Assembly (NCBI GenBank): GCA_015680685.1
Contig: MNCI01034246.1
Location: 1-64,000 of the forward strand
DNA from: Gnetum montanum
Taxonomy: Eukaryota > Streptophyta > Gnetopsida > Gnetales > Gnetaceae
DNA: 64,000 bases
Reading direction: 5' to 3'
The notes beneath the pieces are model-generated. The model was not told the origin of the DNA. It did not search any database and saw nothing but the letters and a program-made list of their open reading frames with translations. The translations under genes were made by a program, and so were the position numbers. Shown in pieces: positions 11,212 to 22,899 of this stretch; the first letter of the stretch is position 1; each line of letters begins with the position of its first letter.

Positions 11212-14200
11212 GCATAGAGTGCTACTATCAAAGTCAGCCGTTAGCCACTGGGTTACTTCTTAATTCATGGCTATCTATGATTCTTTAGCACACCGACTAC
11301 ATGCTTGAATAGATGTCCACTTAGCAAACCAAAGTTGCTGCACACAATTGCACCCAGAGTCACTGTACACGATGCATGGAACACGCTTCTTCTAAATATT
11401 TCCAAAAGGATTTTCTTTTAAAATTTTAAGGGAAAGATCTTGGAGCCCCAATCAGGCATCCACTATGCTAAGCCAGGCTCTTTCCATTATGATCACAGAA
11501 TGCCCTTTACAATTAGCAACACAAATGACCAAGAAGTTAGTAGGATAGGACCACCCACAAATGGTGGTCACAATATCTTCTACCAATCCTAAGGGAATAT
11601 TAATGGATTGGTTTGTGAGCTCAAGCTAAATGTTACTTTTCTTCAATGACGGCGGGTTCCAAGTCTTGTACATATCATGTGAAATCAAGTTGACGCCTGA
11701 CCCTGAATCCAAAAGAGCTTTGCATGGCTCATTTCATGCCACTTGGAAGTATATGAGGGGACTCCATGGATTAGTCAATTTATGAGGAAGATGGCCTACC
11801 TTTATCTAATCTATCATAGCATGTGTTAGCATGATAATTTTTACTTCGGGAGGTGTTTGGCTTGAAGGTTGCTCGAATGGTTGAATGGTGAAGGCGATTG
11901 GAGGTTCAGAGGCACTGGCCATAGGTGAATGTGAAGGTATCTTTGGGATATTGGGCCAAAAAAAGGGTGTTTCCATGGTTTTGATTCCATTCCACTCGGC
12001 TAGGAAGCCAGTTGTAAGTTGACAGCCCTTGTGGAATTACGTTGCTATGGCTATGGTGGTATTTCTCCCTGCATAGGTGGAGTAGGAGGTAGCTGAGTGG
12101 AGGGCTGATGAGTAGGTATGGCAGGAGAAGATGATGAAGGATAGTATAAATGTGGGTTCTCCCCCCTAGGTGATGGAGAATTTGTTCAAAAGTATTTCAG
12201 GGTGTAGTAATGATTTTGAAATGGCATGTGACTAAAAGAGTTCTGCAAGGAGACTGGTTGCTGAACATAGTACCCATAATGATTCGGCTATCGGTAAGGG
12301 TACTGCTACCTTGGAGGTGGCATCCCCCACAATTGTGGATGTTGCCATTACTGGTAATACTCATAAGGTTGTGGTGGTTCTCCACTTGGATAATATCCTT
12401 GTTACTGGTGGAACTGCTTGGGATTGCCTTGTGGATAAGGAAATCTTTAGGGTGTTTGCCTTTTTTTCAAGCGAGGATTCAATGCATACATCCAAAAATC
12501 TTTTAAATGTGATACCATAGGATAACACCCCTTAGGATCTTCATATTGACATATGTCACATCCATCATCTTCCTCTATGTTAGAATTTGCAACCTGTTCT
12601 GCTGCAACAACTTTACCCTTGCCTTTATGGTAGGCACATTCAGCTTCTCTTCTCCTACGCTGATCTCAATCATTACTTTGTTCTTTGGTTTCCTCTGTGA
12701 TTTTTAAAACACTTTGGAATTTTTCATCCAAAGAATCCCACATCTTGTCAACCTTGGTCAAAATTTCAAAGGCAAAGTTTTGTATGGGTAAGGTTTTTCA
12801 TGTTCACAAAATTAGACTTCCTTCTTTCGAATGGAAGGGTCCTGATTATATTCTTCTCACTTTTCTTTTTCCTTAGTTCCCCTTCCTCTTTGGCCACTTG
12901 CTCAATGAGGAGCTGTAGTTGACTGGCCCTTAACTCAGATAGTCATCCTTGAGTGTAAATGCTAAGGGTCTTTCTTGTTTCAAAGAGGAGCCCATCTATG
13001 ATATGGTAGAGTTGTTCCTGCTGAGAGTAGCCATGACTAGGGCATAGGTTTAAAAATGAGTAATATCTACCCATGGCTGCATCCAAGGGTTCATGGCCAC
13101 CTTGCTTCCATCCCTAGATTTGTCTTCTCAGATTAGACACTCTAGAGTAGGTTTGGTATTTATCATTGAAAATTTCCAACATCATACTCCATCGTCTAAT
13201 TGATTCTGGTTCCAAAGACCGGTACTAGCTTTTTGCTTCCTTGATGAGTGTTTGGGGGAACAACTTGAGTTTCTACCAATAATTGTCTATATTTTGTAGA
13301 GTGCAGGCATCATGAAATGCTTACAAGTGAGTCTGCAGTCACAGTTATATTCCCCTTCAAATTTGGGGATGTTGTTCATGTCTAGGCACTTGATCCAGCT
13401 GTCTTGTAAGTGCCTGGTGGGTATTCGAACTGCCTTGGCTATATTAAGCATGCTTCAAGTAGCAAGTAGTGGTTTGTCTAAGTCATAGTCCTACTAATGG
13501 CCATGACATCCATTATGGTTTCTATTGCCTCTTCTTTCTTGATGGTGAGACTTACGTGATCAGTCACACTTTTCCTTACATCATCCCCGTCTATCCTTGC
13601 GGTCCTATCGATCTTTCTGATCACCATCACCCTAATCCTTCTTGTGACAATGGAAATTGGAGTTAGAACCTAGTGAAGACAAAGTGGAATGAGAAGATGG
13701 AGAAGAGGGAGTAGAACTACCACCATCAGGATGTTGGTCCCCTTCTCTGCTTCTATGATAGCCTCTATTTTCTTATTCCTCCTTCCCTTCACCATGATCT
13801 TTTTTGTGAGATCCTCCATCACCTAGGGACTCTCGCTCACCTAACTATTTACTTTGTATGATAGATTGGATGATATTATGTAGTGGAGGAGGTTAGGCTG
13901 AACAGGAACCATGAGAGATAGGTTCCTCATTGTCATGCGGGCCCTGCAGGAACAAAGGGTTACTGAACTATTTTCCCTTTATGTACTCATGGCGTTCCAC
14001 CTAGTGCTGGTCCTATGCATGTTGTGCTTTAGTTGGGCCATAGTCCTGATAATCATGATCCTTCATTATGTACTCCACATCGCGGTCTTGAATGCCTAGT
14101 CTGAGAAGAGTTTGGAGTAGCATTCCAGGAACCGATCGATGAGCGGGCAATATGATATTGTCCTCCATGTCCTTCCATCGCATGTGCTCATCCTGATGTA

Positions 14201-14306
14201 GGATAAAGATGAGGTTGGGTATGTACATGTCTAGATGTGTGTATACCACCTGACATTCCTACAACACTGGTGGGTAGGATCCATCTTGCTTGTGAGAAGA
14301 AGACAT
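11212..14306 (-). pseudogene. Element A gag and aspartic protease
   Basis: The start is the ATG at 14306-14304 (MSSSHKQDGSYPP), chosen because element C starts its gag with the same MSSS motif at the same distance from the primer site. The first part matches C (YIPNLIFILHQDE here, YIPDFTFILHxDE in C). The central gag helix region is near 13250-12950. A short zinc-knuckle-like motif, CDICQYEDPKG, lies near 12540. The Pro/Gln/Tyr-rich tail follows. The protease is near 11750-11400 with active site LLDSGSGVNLIS (Asp codon at 11707-11709) and the GWSYPTNFLV and AWLSIVDA blocks. Gag forms the particle and protease cleaves it. Start and linker frames differ by a non-multiple of three, so at least one indel is present besides stops. 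Confidence 0.8.
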
Positions 14307-14449
14307 TCTTGATGTTAGATAACAAATAGATTGGTGTGCCTTACTCTTACTTAAAATGCCTAGCATGCGTACATTTCAATATAGTGGATCCGTTACAATG
14401 AAGTGAATGACGATCTTGTTAAGAATAGATAGCGCATATAAGACTAATA

Positions 14450-14469
14450 GTCCTTGGCAACGGTGCCAA
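14450..14469 (-). promoter_or_regulatory. Element A primer-binding site (tRNA-Asp type)
   Basis: Directly inside the 5' LTR the minus strand reads TTGGCACCGTTGCCAAGGAC. Plant tRNA-Asp(GUC) would pair with TGGCGCCGTTGCCGGGGATC, the site used by many Athila-type elements. Differences are transitions. Confidence 0.8.
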
Positions 14470-15365
14470 TGATGAGCAGTGAGGTACCCCTATGCCCAAC
14501 CATACAAATCATGAGCGTGCACACACGACTTGATTGAATTCCGCAGACTACAAGTACTTATGTACACAGAATTCTAGCCAACAAAACCTTAGTTAGAATG
14601 GTCATTGTCTTCCCAACCTCACTTGTCATATTCTAAAGAGATGGTTGAGTGAGATTGAGGCAAATGATTTTTATTAGTTTTTTTTATCTTTTAAGGTCTA
14701 ATTCTTCTAGTGTAGGAAATGGAAAGTTGTATAATTTTGTAACTGTTTTACTCTATCGTTTAACTCTCCCTAGTATAAGCAATCGATCCCATCTTCCATG
14801 CACACCTTGAGTATACCCTAACCACTGCTGGGTTACTAGATGTTAAGCGTCACTGGGTTGTCAAGTGTTAGGGATATGTTCGAGATGGTTGTGCCTATGG
14901 TTCTTATAAACTATGAAAATGGTTGTAACCATAAAGCAATAATAATAAAGGACTTTTGAATGTTTAAAACATCAAAATATTAAAGTGTTTTAATGCTTAA
15001 GTAATTAAATCCAAATGCTGCAAGGAATGTTCGAAAAGCTTATCTTTATTTCCACTCACACCAATGGGCTTAGGTACATTAGTGCTCGAATAAAGAGCTG
15101 TACACCCTTCTCACTCCTGCTGCGGGCACTTGGAAAATATTCTAACTTGTACAGAAACAAACTACAAGAACTTCACTACAATTAACTAAAAAATATGCCA
15201 TAAATGCTACAAGTGTATGCACATTTATAGTGAGAGACAAACTCTACGTTAACGGGGTCACATTCATGCATGGACAGATACGTCGATGGGGTCACGTCAC
15301 CATGGCTGCATCAATGAGGCTCTGTTAATGCGGCCTAGTCGATGTATCAAATGAACACTTCATCA
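14470..15365 (-). repeat. Element A 5' LTR
   Basis: About 896 bp, the partner of 2096-2994. It contains the same U3 word cluster (CGTCGATGGGGTCACGTCAC at about 15281), the TATA box and a GAATAAAGAGC polyadenylation-like signal on the opposite strand. Differences from the other copy are mostly transitions. Confidence 0.9.
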
Positions 15366-16435
15366 CACATCTTTAAAGATATTATCAACTTATGAATAAA
15401 AGGAGTTTTTTCAAATACTAAAGAGTATAGAAAAGATAATTAATTAAGAATTAAATCCAAACTTAATTATATCAAAAGTAATTCCCTGTAATTAAGGTTG
15501 AGATTCTTCACTTAATTTGAATTATCTTTATATACAAGGCTCTAACATTGATATGATGAGAAGCTCCCCTGGATTCCATATTTCTAGCTTACTCAAGTGA
15601 AAATAACCAAGGTAAATCTAAAATGGAATAAAAAGAAAAAAGAGAAAATTTATTCTTTCTCAAGAAAAATGATTACAAAGCACAAAGGAAGCTATCATAC
15701 TCCCAAGTATAGACAATCAACCAATCAAACCCTCACTCTAATCAACATGCAAGTTGGACCATCACGAATGATCACTCATTCACTCACAATAACTCAAGAA
15801 GATCTCTCTCTAATCTCTTAATCATAGGATGGTTGGATAATGAGTCACTCTTCCTTTTCCACTCTCTTTCCCTAGCTTAGATCCTTGATGTTAATTCATA
15901 TACCTTTTCAATAACTTATTACCTTTTCTTTGTGCTTTAATTTCAAAAATATGTTAGTTAAATTTCACATTTTAAAACACCTTGTTCATAGACAAAATGT
16001 CTTATACATTCATAGAAATCTTTTTTGAGTGTGATAAGATCCTAGAGTAGACATATTTTAGGTGGGAAAGACATCTATCCTAAATTTAGGAAGTTGTAGA
16101 GTAGATAACTATCTTATAAAGTAGACATCTATTAAGTAGAGTATACATCTATTCAATTGAAAATCCTTCTATCCCTACAACTATCCTCAACCTCTTCTAC
16201 CATAAGCCATATTATCAAATAGTTTTCATGCAAATGATGAAAAATAATGATTTAATAATTAACGAATCAAAAAATAAATAATTTTTAAGGATGGAAATTA
16301 ATTCACAGATTTTTTGGATAATTGCAGAACTAATAAATTCAAGCACAAGAATAGGAAATAATAATTTCAATAGGAATTTAATCCAAAAAAATTTAGATAT
16401 AAAAAACCTTTAACATTTGTAACATATTTTGCATG

Positions 16436-16990
16436 TGTCATGTCCCCAATACCGAATGATGCTGCTACATAACGAAGATGGTGTCTCTTCATAAAAACTA
16501 TTATTATTATCTTAACAAAGACCCAAAAGGGAAGTTGTAATTAAGAACCACAAGGATGCATTGTAATAATGGATATTTCTCTTAAGGTAGCCTATGGGGA
16601 TTTAACCTAAGGCATTTATTCCTAGGGTTAGAGGTCGTACTAGCATGGAGTGGTAGAGTTAGTATAGGCAAGTCACAAGAGCCGAGTGAAGTGAGATAGG
16701 AAGTGGGCTGGTCATTCCTTCTAGTCGAGTTATAGGACTAACCATGGTGGCAATGTTGAATTGCCTCTAAGGGATAGATGTCGAAAGAAGAAAACCCTAA
16801 GGAACACTCTCAGAGCATGATCTAGATACACTATTCCATATCAATAAAGCATTTTTTTCTTTCTCTTTCTGCACTCTCTCTATTATTTCCTTTATGCATA
16901 ACGTTGAATGTTACATATATTTAACATTTGATATATTATCTTCTTACACATAATGTCTAATATAGCGTATATTTGACATTTTCCATGACA
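16436..16990 (+). repeat. Possible solo LTR
   Basis: A ~555 bp block of higher GC than its surroundings, starting TGTCATG and ending CATGACA, a perfect 7-bp inverted terminal repeat of the kind that bounds LTRs. Near its 3' end it has CAATAAAGC, a polyadenylation-like signal, then a CT-rich stretch. No internal genes, second copy or clear target duplication (GCATG versus TCCAA) were found. Confidence 0.4.
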
Positions 16991-17266
16991 TCCAAAAATA
17001 GGAAGTCACAATATGAATCTGAAATAGAATTTTAAAACTAACTTACCTTGATTTAAGATAGAAAAATAATACTTAAATTTGAGTCACTAAATAATTGCTA
17101 AATGTTTGTGCTTTGTTGTGCTTAACTCCACAATAATTCCAAAATGAAGGTGAAAAATGAATTTTGTTATTTTGTTTTCATACTTATCTATGCATTTAAT
17201 TCATTCAACTAATTTTCCATTGTAAAAATACCTATAGTATTGAATTACAAAATCTTCATAAATCTT

Positions 17267-17278
17267 GCTCTAATACCA
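17267..17278 (-). promoter_or_regulatory. Primer-binding site, initiator tRNA-Met type
   Basis: The minus strand reads TGGTATTAGAGC. This differs by one transition from the plant consensus TGGTATCAGAGC used by most gypsy and copia elements. On the plus strand it directly abuts TGTTAAGTTCA, a plausible LTR terminus starting at 17279. Confidence 0.6.
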
Positions 17279-17864
17279 TGTTAAGTTCATAATATTATGA
17301 ATTAATATGTCTAGAGAGAAATTTAGAAATAATTATGTTAACTCTAATACTAAGAAACATGTTGAAGTTATAATATGCTATGTACTTTACTAGTCCAAGT
17401 GTTAAGTATTTGAATTTTAAGTAAACACTCTAATACAAGAATAGAGCTAATTATGCTCTACTGTATATCTTATACAATTATACGTTCTTCACTATTCATG
17501 TCTTACATCAAAATGAGAAGCAATGTACGTATAAATTATCATAATGTAGATAAAAATTCTTAGTATTACATAATATAAGCCTTATCTAAAATATTAAGCT
17601 TGATAAAATATACCAAATCCTTAATACAATTATCATTAAAATTCCTTTTTGAAAGTAGTGAATTTTGATACCCATAAGAATCTTCCAGTTGAACATCTTC
17701 ATGTGACTTATTTATGGTAATAATGTTTTCTTTGTTAGCAAGATTATCATAAACTTTATTATTGTTGATGGCTTGATGCTAACTTAGAGTTTGAGAGTGC
17801 TTCTCTTAAAGAAATAGATAATTGTGGATCCTACCTACTGCTTGGCAATAAAAATAGGTATTAC
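17279..17864 (-). repeat. Putative 5' LTR of a minus-strand retroelement (far end unknown)
   Basis: AT-rich sequence starting TGTTAAGTTC immediately beside the initiator-Met primer site. I could not find its partner or its other end. The boundary given is only where the next feature begins. Confidence 0.35.
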
Positions 17865-18387
17865 TAGCTTAGTTATATATTTATAATATATACCTATAAT
17901 TTGGTCAAGAGAATCCTATTCGTTAACAAGTAATAAGTTATTTGAGTAAAAAATTTCATGACTTTAGGACAAAGAACAAGATTTAAGGATTACAATTTTC
18001 ATGACTTCTAGACAAAGAACAATATTTGTATATCAAATTTTTCATAACAACAAGTTTTACAAAAAAAATATTTGCATTAGTTTTTGTATGTTCTCAATCT
18101 TGGCTGAATTTTCATTGTCTATCAGAGCATACAAAAAGAACAAATTTAGATAAGAATCAGAACATACAAAAACTGATGCAAATATTTTTTTTCTACAACC
18201 CACCATTATGAAAAATTTGATATACAAATCTTGTTCTTTGTTCGTAAGTCATGAAAATTGTAATTCTTAAATCTTGTTCTTTGTTCTGAAGTTGTGAAAT
18301 TTTGACTCAAATAACTTATTACTTGTTAATGAATAAGATTCTGTTGACCAAATTGTAGGTATATATCATAAATATATAACTAAGCTA
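17865..18387. repeat. Long hairpin (foldback or MITE-like element)
   Basis: Two arms of about 230 bp face each other: 17865-18094 and 18159-18387, with a ~64 base loop. The left arm begins TAGCTTAGTTATATATTTAT, and the right arm ends with its near-complement ATAAATATATAACTAAGCTA. The match continues nearly unbroken to the loop. The arms also contain a shorter internal repeat (ACAAAGAACAA...) seen twice per arm. Short ORFs inside are by-products of the palindrome. No transposase is visible. It could be a foldback transposon, a MITE or an inverted duplication. Confidence 0.85.
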
Positions 18388-18719
18388 ATGATCAGCAGTT
18401 GTCTCTTGCGATGATGATTTAAACATAACAAATAAAAATGATTCTATCTACAATTATACATCATTTGAATCCATTCCTTGGACGGTAGTTGTTAAGTTAT
18501 AAATTATTTTTCTAAAGTTATAAATAATTCAAGAAAGTGTGAATAAAAAATAGAGTAGCTTATCAAACCATAGAATTCATTATTGAATGATTAAGAAAAT
18601 GTTACAATACACAATGAATGATCAATGTTCAAACTTGCATAATTGAAAAATGCATAATAGAAAATGTTCTCACATTCAGAATAGTAAACATACATTAGTA
18701 GAAAAACTATTAATTAATT
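18388..18719. other. AT-rich stretch without recognisable feature
   Basis: No gene is seen. It would be the 3' noncoding end of the Helitron if that element reaches this far. I could not identify a convincing CTRR end with its preceding hairpin. Confidence 0.4.
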
Positions 18720-20170
18720 CTTCATTAGATTTAGTGTGTTGCTCTTCATCCAATCTACTTTGAAGGTGAGAAGCCTTGGATATCTTAATGTATTTTTCTT
18801 TGGAAATCGAAGGGAATATCTTCAAACTATCAATACTCTTTACTCAAGATAGTGCCACAAATGTAAGACCTACTGTTTCTTTACTACCAACATGTACACA
18901 TGCTTTCTCCAAGTCATTACTTGTGACTTGTGTATAGTTAAAGCCCATGCTGATCTCAATGGTAGTTGACAAGATCCTCCACATATGATTGGTGGAATGG
19001 GTACTTATCGAGGATGTTCATTATCATACAATACTCCAATGTAAGAGTCAAACTCAATGATAATATATAATGGCAATTGTGAAGGTTTATAGTGCATACT
19101 ATAAATTATTTTTTTAATGAGTCCCAACACACCATTAACCAATCCTACTTCTAGCCATAGATTAACAATGAGCATAACCATTGCAACTTCACAAATGAGC
19201 ACTACTCAATCTAATTCTCTTTTTGAATCATCCAAAAATCTGACACCATTTATGTTTCTATCTACTATGCATCATGCAATTGGCTTTTGCATTTTTAGCA
19301 ATACCTTTTCATTATGCATATGAACCTTATTCTTTGTATCAAATAAATGCACAGAATCCTTAAACCCATCTCTCCCATCTAATGTTGATGGAAGATCCAT
19401 TCTAGATTAAAAATTCATAATCATGATCATCGATCTTTCCTTCTCATATATTCATCAAAACTTCTCTAAATCTTTATTGTCATTGATCATCACCCCTTTG
19501 CCGACACATAGCATCCAAAGTTATAAATGTATTGAATGCTAACCACAAATTCTTCATATGCATCTAAGATTATATGTACGATATAACATCTTTCACAAGT
19601 GGAAGCTGCACAATATCTCCAATGAGTATCACTGATCTACCAACAAAATTATTTAGTTGGTTTTCTAAAAATATTTCCTTAAGACTTTTGTCAATGCTAC
19701 TAAGTAATTTTCCACCTATAAAACTCATTTCATCTATAAAAATATACTTTATGTATTTGTATATGTTTTGTAATGATGCAAAGCTAATGTAGTTAGTGGT
19801 TTGTAATCCCCAATTTCAATCTTCAATGTAGAATGTATTATAGTTGCATTAATATTATATGCTGCAACACTAGTAGGGATGAACACCAATATGCTATTTT
19901 TTCATAATGGAAAGGTTGGAATAAATTCTTTACAAATATTATCAATGAGATAAAATTTTCCTATGCCCATTATACCTTGAATAATCATTAATAGGGGATC
20001 AACTCCATCAACTTTGAATTGTTCCATATATAGATGGTTGGTGATAATCTTGTAGCATTTCTTTTGTTGAACTCCTAGGGAAGATAAATGTTGGTACATT
20101 TGGCCATTCCATGAAACAGTAAAACTCATCTTGAACATTATTGTAAGAGTAGGAGAATGTGAATGTGTTA
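18720..20170 (-). pseudogene. Helitron/PIF1-type helicase remnant
   Basis: The minus strand encodes a decayed PIF1-family SF1 helicase in the usual order. Walker A lies near 19990-19930 (LLMIIQGIMGIGKFYLID, from an ancestral GTAGTGKS-like loop). Walker B and the Q motif lie near 19640-19590 (SVILIGDIVQLPLVKDV). Then LDAMCRQRGDD is near 19500, FREVLMNI near 19450, and the C-terminal block ALTIHKSQ near 18930 is followed by TVGLTFVALS near 18870. In Helitrons this domain is fused after the Rep domain and unwinds DNA during rolling-circle transposition. Rep-type sequence occurs on the same strand at 22.9-24.6 kb, which supports Helitron over a host PIF1. Several stops and frame changes are present. 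Confidence 0.8.
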
Positions 20171-21576
20171 TTTCATATCATTGGTATGGAATCTAGGGGG
20201 TGGCCCAAAATGGAATATTGGTGTGGAAAACAAAGAATACTAGGAATAATCATGTTAAATTAGTTGCTACATACAATAGTCCAAAAATATATTTTTTTAA
20301 AAAAGAGAGGGGATATACTACCACAACATCTTTTTAGTCTCTCAAAGAGGTGGTGATAAGGTTTGAAGGAATCAACAGTAAAACTTTTTAATATGGAGAA
20401 ACGTCGGTTCGAGCTTCAAAGGATACCAAGGGTGAGAGTCACGAAAATGGAGAAGATACAAGTTGCAATCTCTGAAGAAGTGAAAATAGCAAAACCAAAA
20501 ATAGAGATCATTTCGTAAACGATGCAAGCCTGCATTCTGAATTTTCTCCATTGGAAACGCATTCAAATTGCAACTCTGGTTCAGACGCTCAAAATTGCGG
20601 AAGGTTTCAGAATCTGCAACAAAAAGTAGAGGAAGCAAAAATGAAGTGATGCAGAATAGGAAAAGGCCCTAAAATTTCTCTGAAACAATGGTTCTGTGGT
20701 GCTGCACATTCTCGACTCGCTGGAAGAAACGGTGTAGTTCCTGTCAGCGCAATGACCCAAACACTCACTGTAATAAAAAAAAAATTTCCCGCAACAGGAG
20801 GAGCCCCTAAGGTTTTTTTTGCCCATCAAAGCTTCACTACAGCAGTTCTTTTAATTTTAGTAATGAAATCTTCAATTTCAGATTTCTGTTTCAGATGTGC
20901 GCTCTTTCAACGCCATCATGAACATTCTCTAAAACATCCCCAAAGTGCACACTACACAGAGGATTTTTGGGCAGTTGTAGGGTTGTTTTGTAACTTACCT
21001 TACCCTTTCCTATAACCGATGCCTCAAAAAGGGGCGTCCATGGCTCAGAACATTTCTGAAAAATAATCCGCTATGAATCCAACCATTGTCATGAGTTGCA
21101 ATACTTTGTTGCAGGGATTCTCCAGCTGCGACCTCGCCAAATAAGCATGGGTTTTCTCAACGAACGCATTTCAAATTTTTCAGGCACAAATGTCATTCGC
21201 TCCTGAAACCTGCAATCCGAAATAGTAGCCATGCTCGACACTGATGCATTCAATATAGCATACCAGTCCACTGAACGCGGCAACAAAGACACAAAGACAC
21301 ACTGAGACAGGTGTTAAGAGATATTTTGAGTCGATGCCGGTAAATCAGAGCTGTAGTTCATCAAAAATAAAATTTTAAATGGTCTGGTGATTAATTTAAT
21401 TCAACAATGACATAATGTCACATATGCTAATAGCGTGAAGCACTAGTTTTAGACTTACCTTTTAATTTAATTATTCCAAGGCTTCAAGACATTATTTTTC
21501 AAACATTATTACTACCCATAACATAATTGTAATATTAATGATAAAATATTTGTAATATTATATTTATAATATTTAC
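20171..21576. other. Unassigned segment with higher GC, possible inserted or captured host DNA
   Basis: From about 20380 to 21330 the sequence has more G, C and CpG than its surroundings. It interrupts the expected Helitron gene between Rep and helicase. On the minus strand there are splice-like signals: TTTTTGTTGCAG directly before 20613, and a TTATTACAG near 20770. Short open stretches exist on both strands (20372-20638, 20581-20829 and 21089-21292 minus; 20752-21015 plus). I recognise no family in any of them. It may be an exon-containing host fragment or an unrelated insertion. The rest of the segment shows nothing. Confidence 0.4.
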
Positions 21577-22504
21577 NNNNNNNNNNNNNNNNNNNNNNNN
21601 NNNNNNNNNNNNNNNNNNNNNNNNNNNNNNNNNNNNNNNNNNNNNNNNNNNNNNNNNNNNNNNNNNNNNNNNNNNNNNNNNNNNNNNNNNNNNNNNNNNN
21701 NNNNNNNNNNNNNNNNNNNNNNNNNNNNNNNNNNNNNNNNNNNNNNNNNNNNNNNNNNNNNNNNNNNNNNNNNNNNNNNNNNNNNNNNNNNNNNNNNNNN
21801 NNNNNNNNNNNNNNNNNNNNNNNNNNNNNNNNNNNNNNNNNNNNNNNNNNNNNNNNNNNNNNNNNNNNNNNNNNNNNNNNNNNNNNNNNNNNNNNNNNNN
21901 NNNNNNNNNNNNNNNNNNNNNNNNNNNNNNNNNNNNNNNNNNNNNNNNNNNNNNNNNNNNNNNNNNNNNNNNNNNNNNNNNNNNNNNNNNNNNNNNNNNN
22001 NNNNNNNNNNNNNNNNNNNNNNNNNNNNNNNNNNNNNNNNNNNNNNNNNNNNNNNNNNNNNNNNNNNNNNNNNNNNNNNNNNNNNNNNNNNNNNNNNNNN
22101 NNNNNNNNNNNNNNNNNNNNNNNNNNNNNNNNNNNNNNNNNNNNNNNNNNNNNNNNNNNNNNNNNNNNNNNNNNNNNNNNNNNNNNNNNNNNNNNNNNNN
22201 NNNNNNNNNNNNNNNNNNNNNNNNNNNNNNNNNNNNNNNNNNNNNNNNNNNNNNNNNNNNNNNNNNNNNNNNNNNNNNNNNNNNNNNNNNNNNNNNNNNN
22301 NNNNNNNNNNNNNNNNNNNNNNNNNNNNNNNNNNNNNNNNNNNNNNNNNNNNNNNNNNNNNNNNNNNNNNNNNNNNNNNNNNNNNNNNNNNNNNNNNNNN
22401 NNNNNNNNNNNNNNNNNNNNNNNNNNNNNNNNNNNNNNNNNNNNNNNNNNNNNNNNNNNNNNNNNNNNNNNNNNNNNNNNNNNNNNNNNNNNNNNNNNNN
22501 NNNN
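21577..22504. other. Assembly gap (928 N)
   Basis: A run of N. Its content and true length are unknown. It lies within the Helitron locus, between the Rep and helicase remnants. Confidence 1.
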
Positions 22505-22899
22505 GTCTCTTTCTCTGGGGAAAATTAGAAGTAGATTCGCTGAGTTGTGCTCAAATGTTTTTACAAAATTTTATTTGTTACAAGTAGGTATTATAAGGAC
22601 TGTGTAGACTAGGAAATTGAGCAAAATAGGAACTCTCAACAACTCATAGTACTTGCCAAAGTTGGCTGAATCTCTTATAGATAAGTCATCTATAGTTTAC
22701 ACATAATGCAATCGTTTCATTTTTCACAAACGCATGCTGCAACAGCACACACACATACTCACATTAACTACTAAGTTTATTTGGAGGTATCTGGACCTTG
22801 GTGTTACCAGAGACTAGCAGACACCTAAATCCTGTTCGAGGACACTTGTTGGCGGTCGCGTCCCAAACGGTCGCCAACAATAAGTCCACCTCATTGTAG
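22505..22899. other. Unassigned segment with a small GC hairpin
   Basis: No gene recognised. At 22847-22879 TGTTGGCG and CGCCAACA form a short inverted repeat around a CpG-rich loop. Neither strand shows a CTRR end within the distance expected of a Helitron terminus. Confidence 0.4.

Larger units (their letters stand above)
2096..15365 (-). mobile_element. Element A: Athila/Tat-like LTR retrotransposon with pol and a third ORF
   Basis: A 13.3 kb LTR retrotransposon read on the minus strand, bounded by two ~900 bp direct repeats (2096-2994 and 14470-15365) with TGATGA...TCATCA ends. Flanking 5-mers are TACAT on the left and CACAT on the right, a target duplication with one mismatch. From its 5' side (high coordinates) the order is LTR, tRNA-Asp primer site, gag, protease, RT, RNase H, integrase, a ~2 kb noncoding spacer, a U3-like block, a third ORF of about 918 codons, polypurine tract, LTR. 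The order gag-PR-RT-RH-IN and the RT/IN sequence fit the plant Athila/Tat group. It is the only member of the A-D set in this window with polymerase genes. It inserted into an older gypsy leader. Its genes contain many stops and its integrase has lost all three catalytic acids, so it is inactive. Confidence 0.9.
15366..17278 (-). other. Probable 5' leader of the older gypsy element
   Basis: Sequence resumes here after element A. No gene is visible. It ends at a primer-binding site for initiator tRNA-Met, so it may be the leader of the gag remnant at 1-1930. It includes the putative solo LTR at 16436-16990. The linkage between both halves is inferred. Confidence 0.35.

Noticed and set aside
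18026-18211. Open frame of 61 codons
   Set aside because: It lies in the loop and arms of the long hairpin and has no family likeness.
18720-20170. Host PIF1 helicase gene
   Set aside because: It is heavily broken, and Helitron Rep blocks lie upstream on the same strand in the correct order.
21089-21292. Pentatricopeptide-repeat fragment (a phrase resembling VDWYAILNA)
   Set aside because: No second repeat with 35-residue spacing could be found.
22847-22879. Helitron 3' terminal hairpin
   Set aside because: No CTRR follows within the expected ~10-12 bases on either strand.
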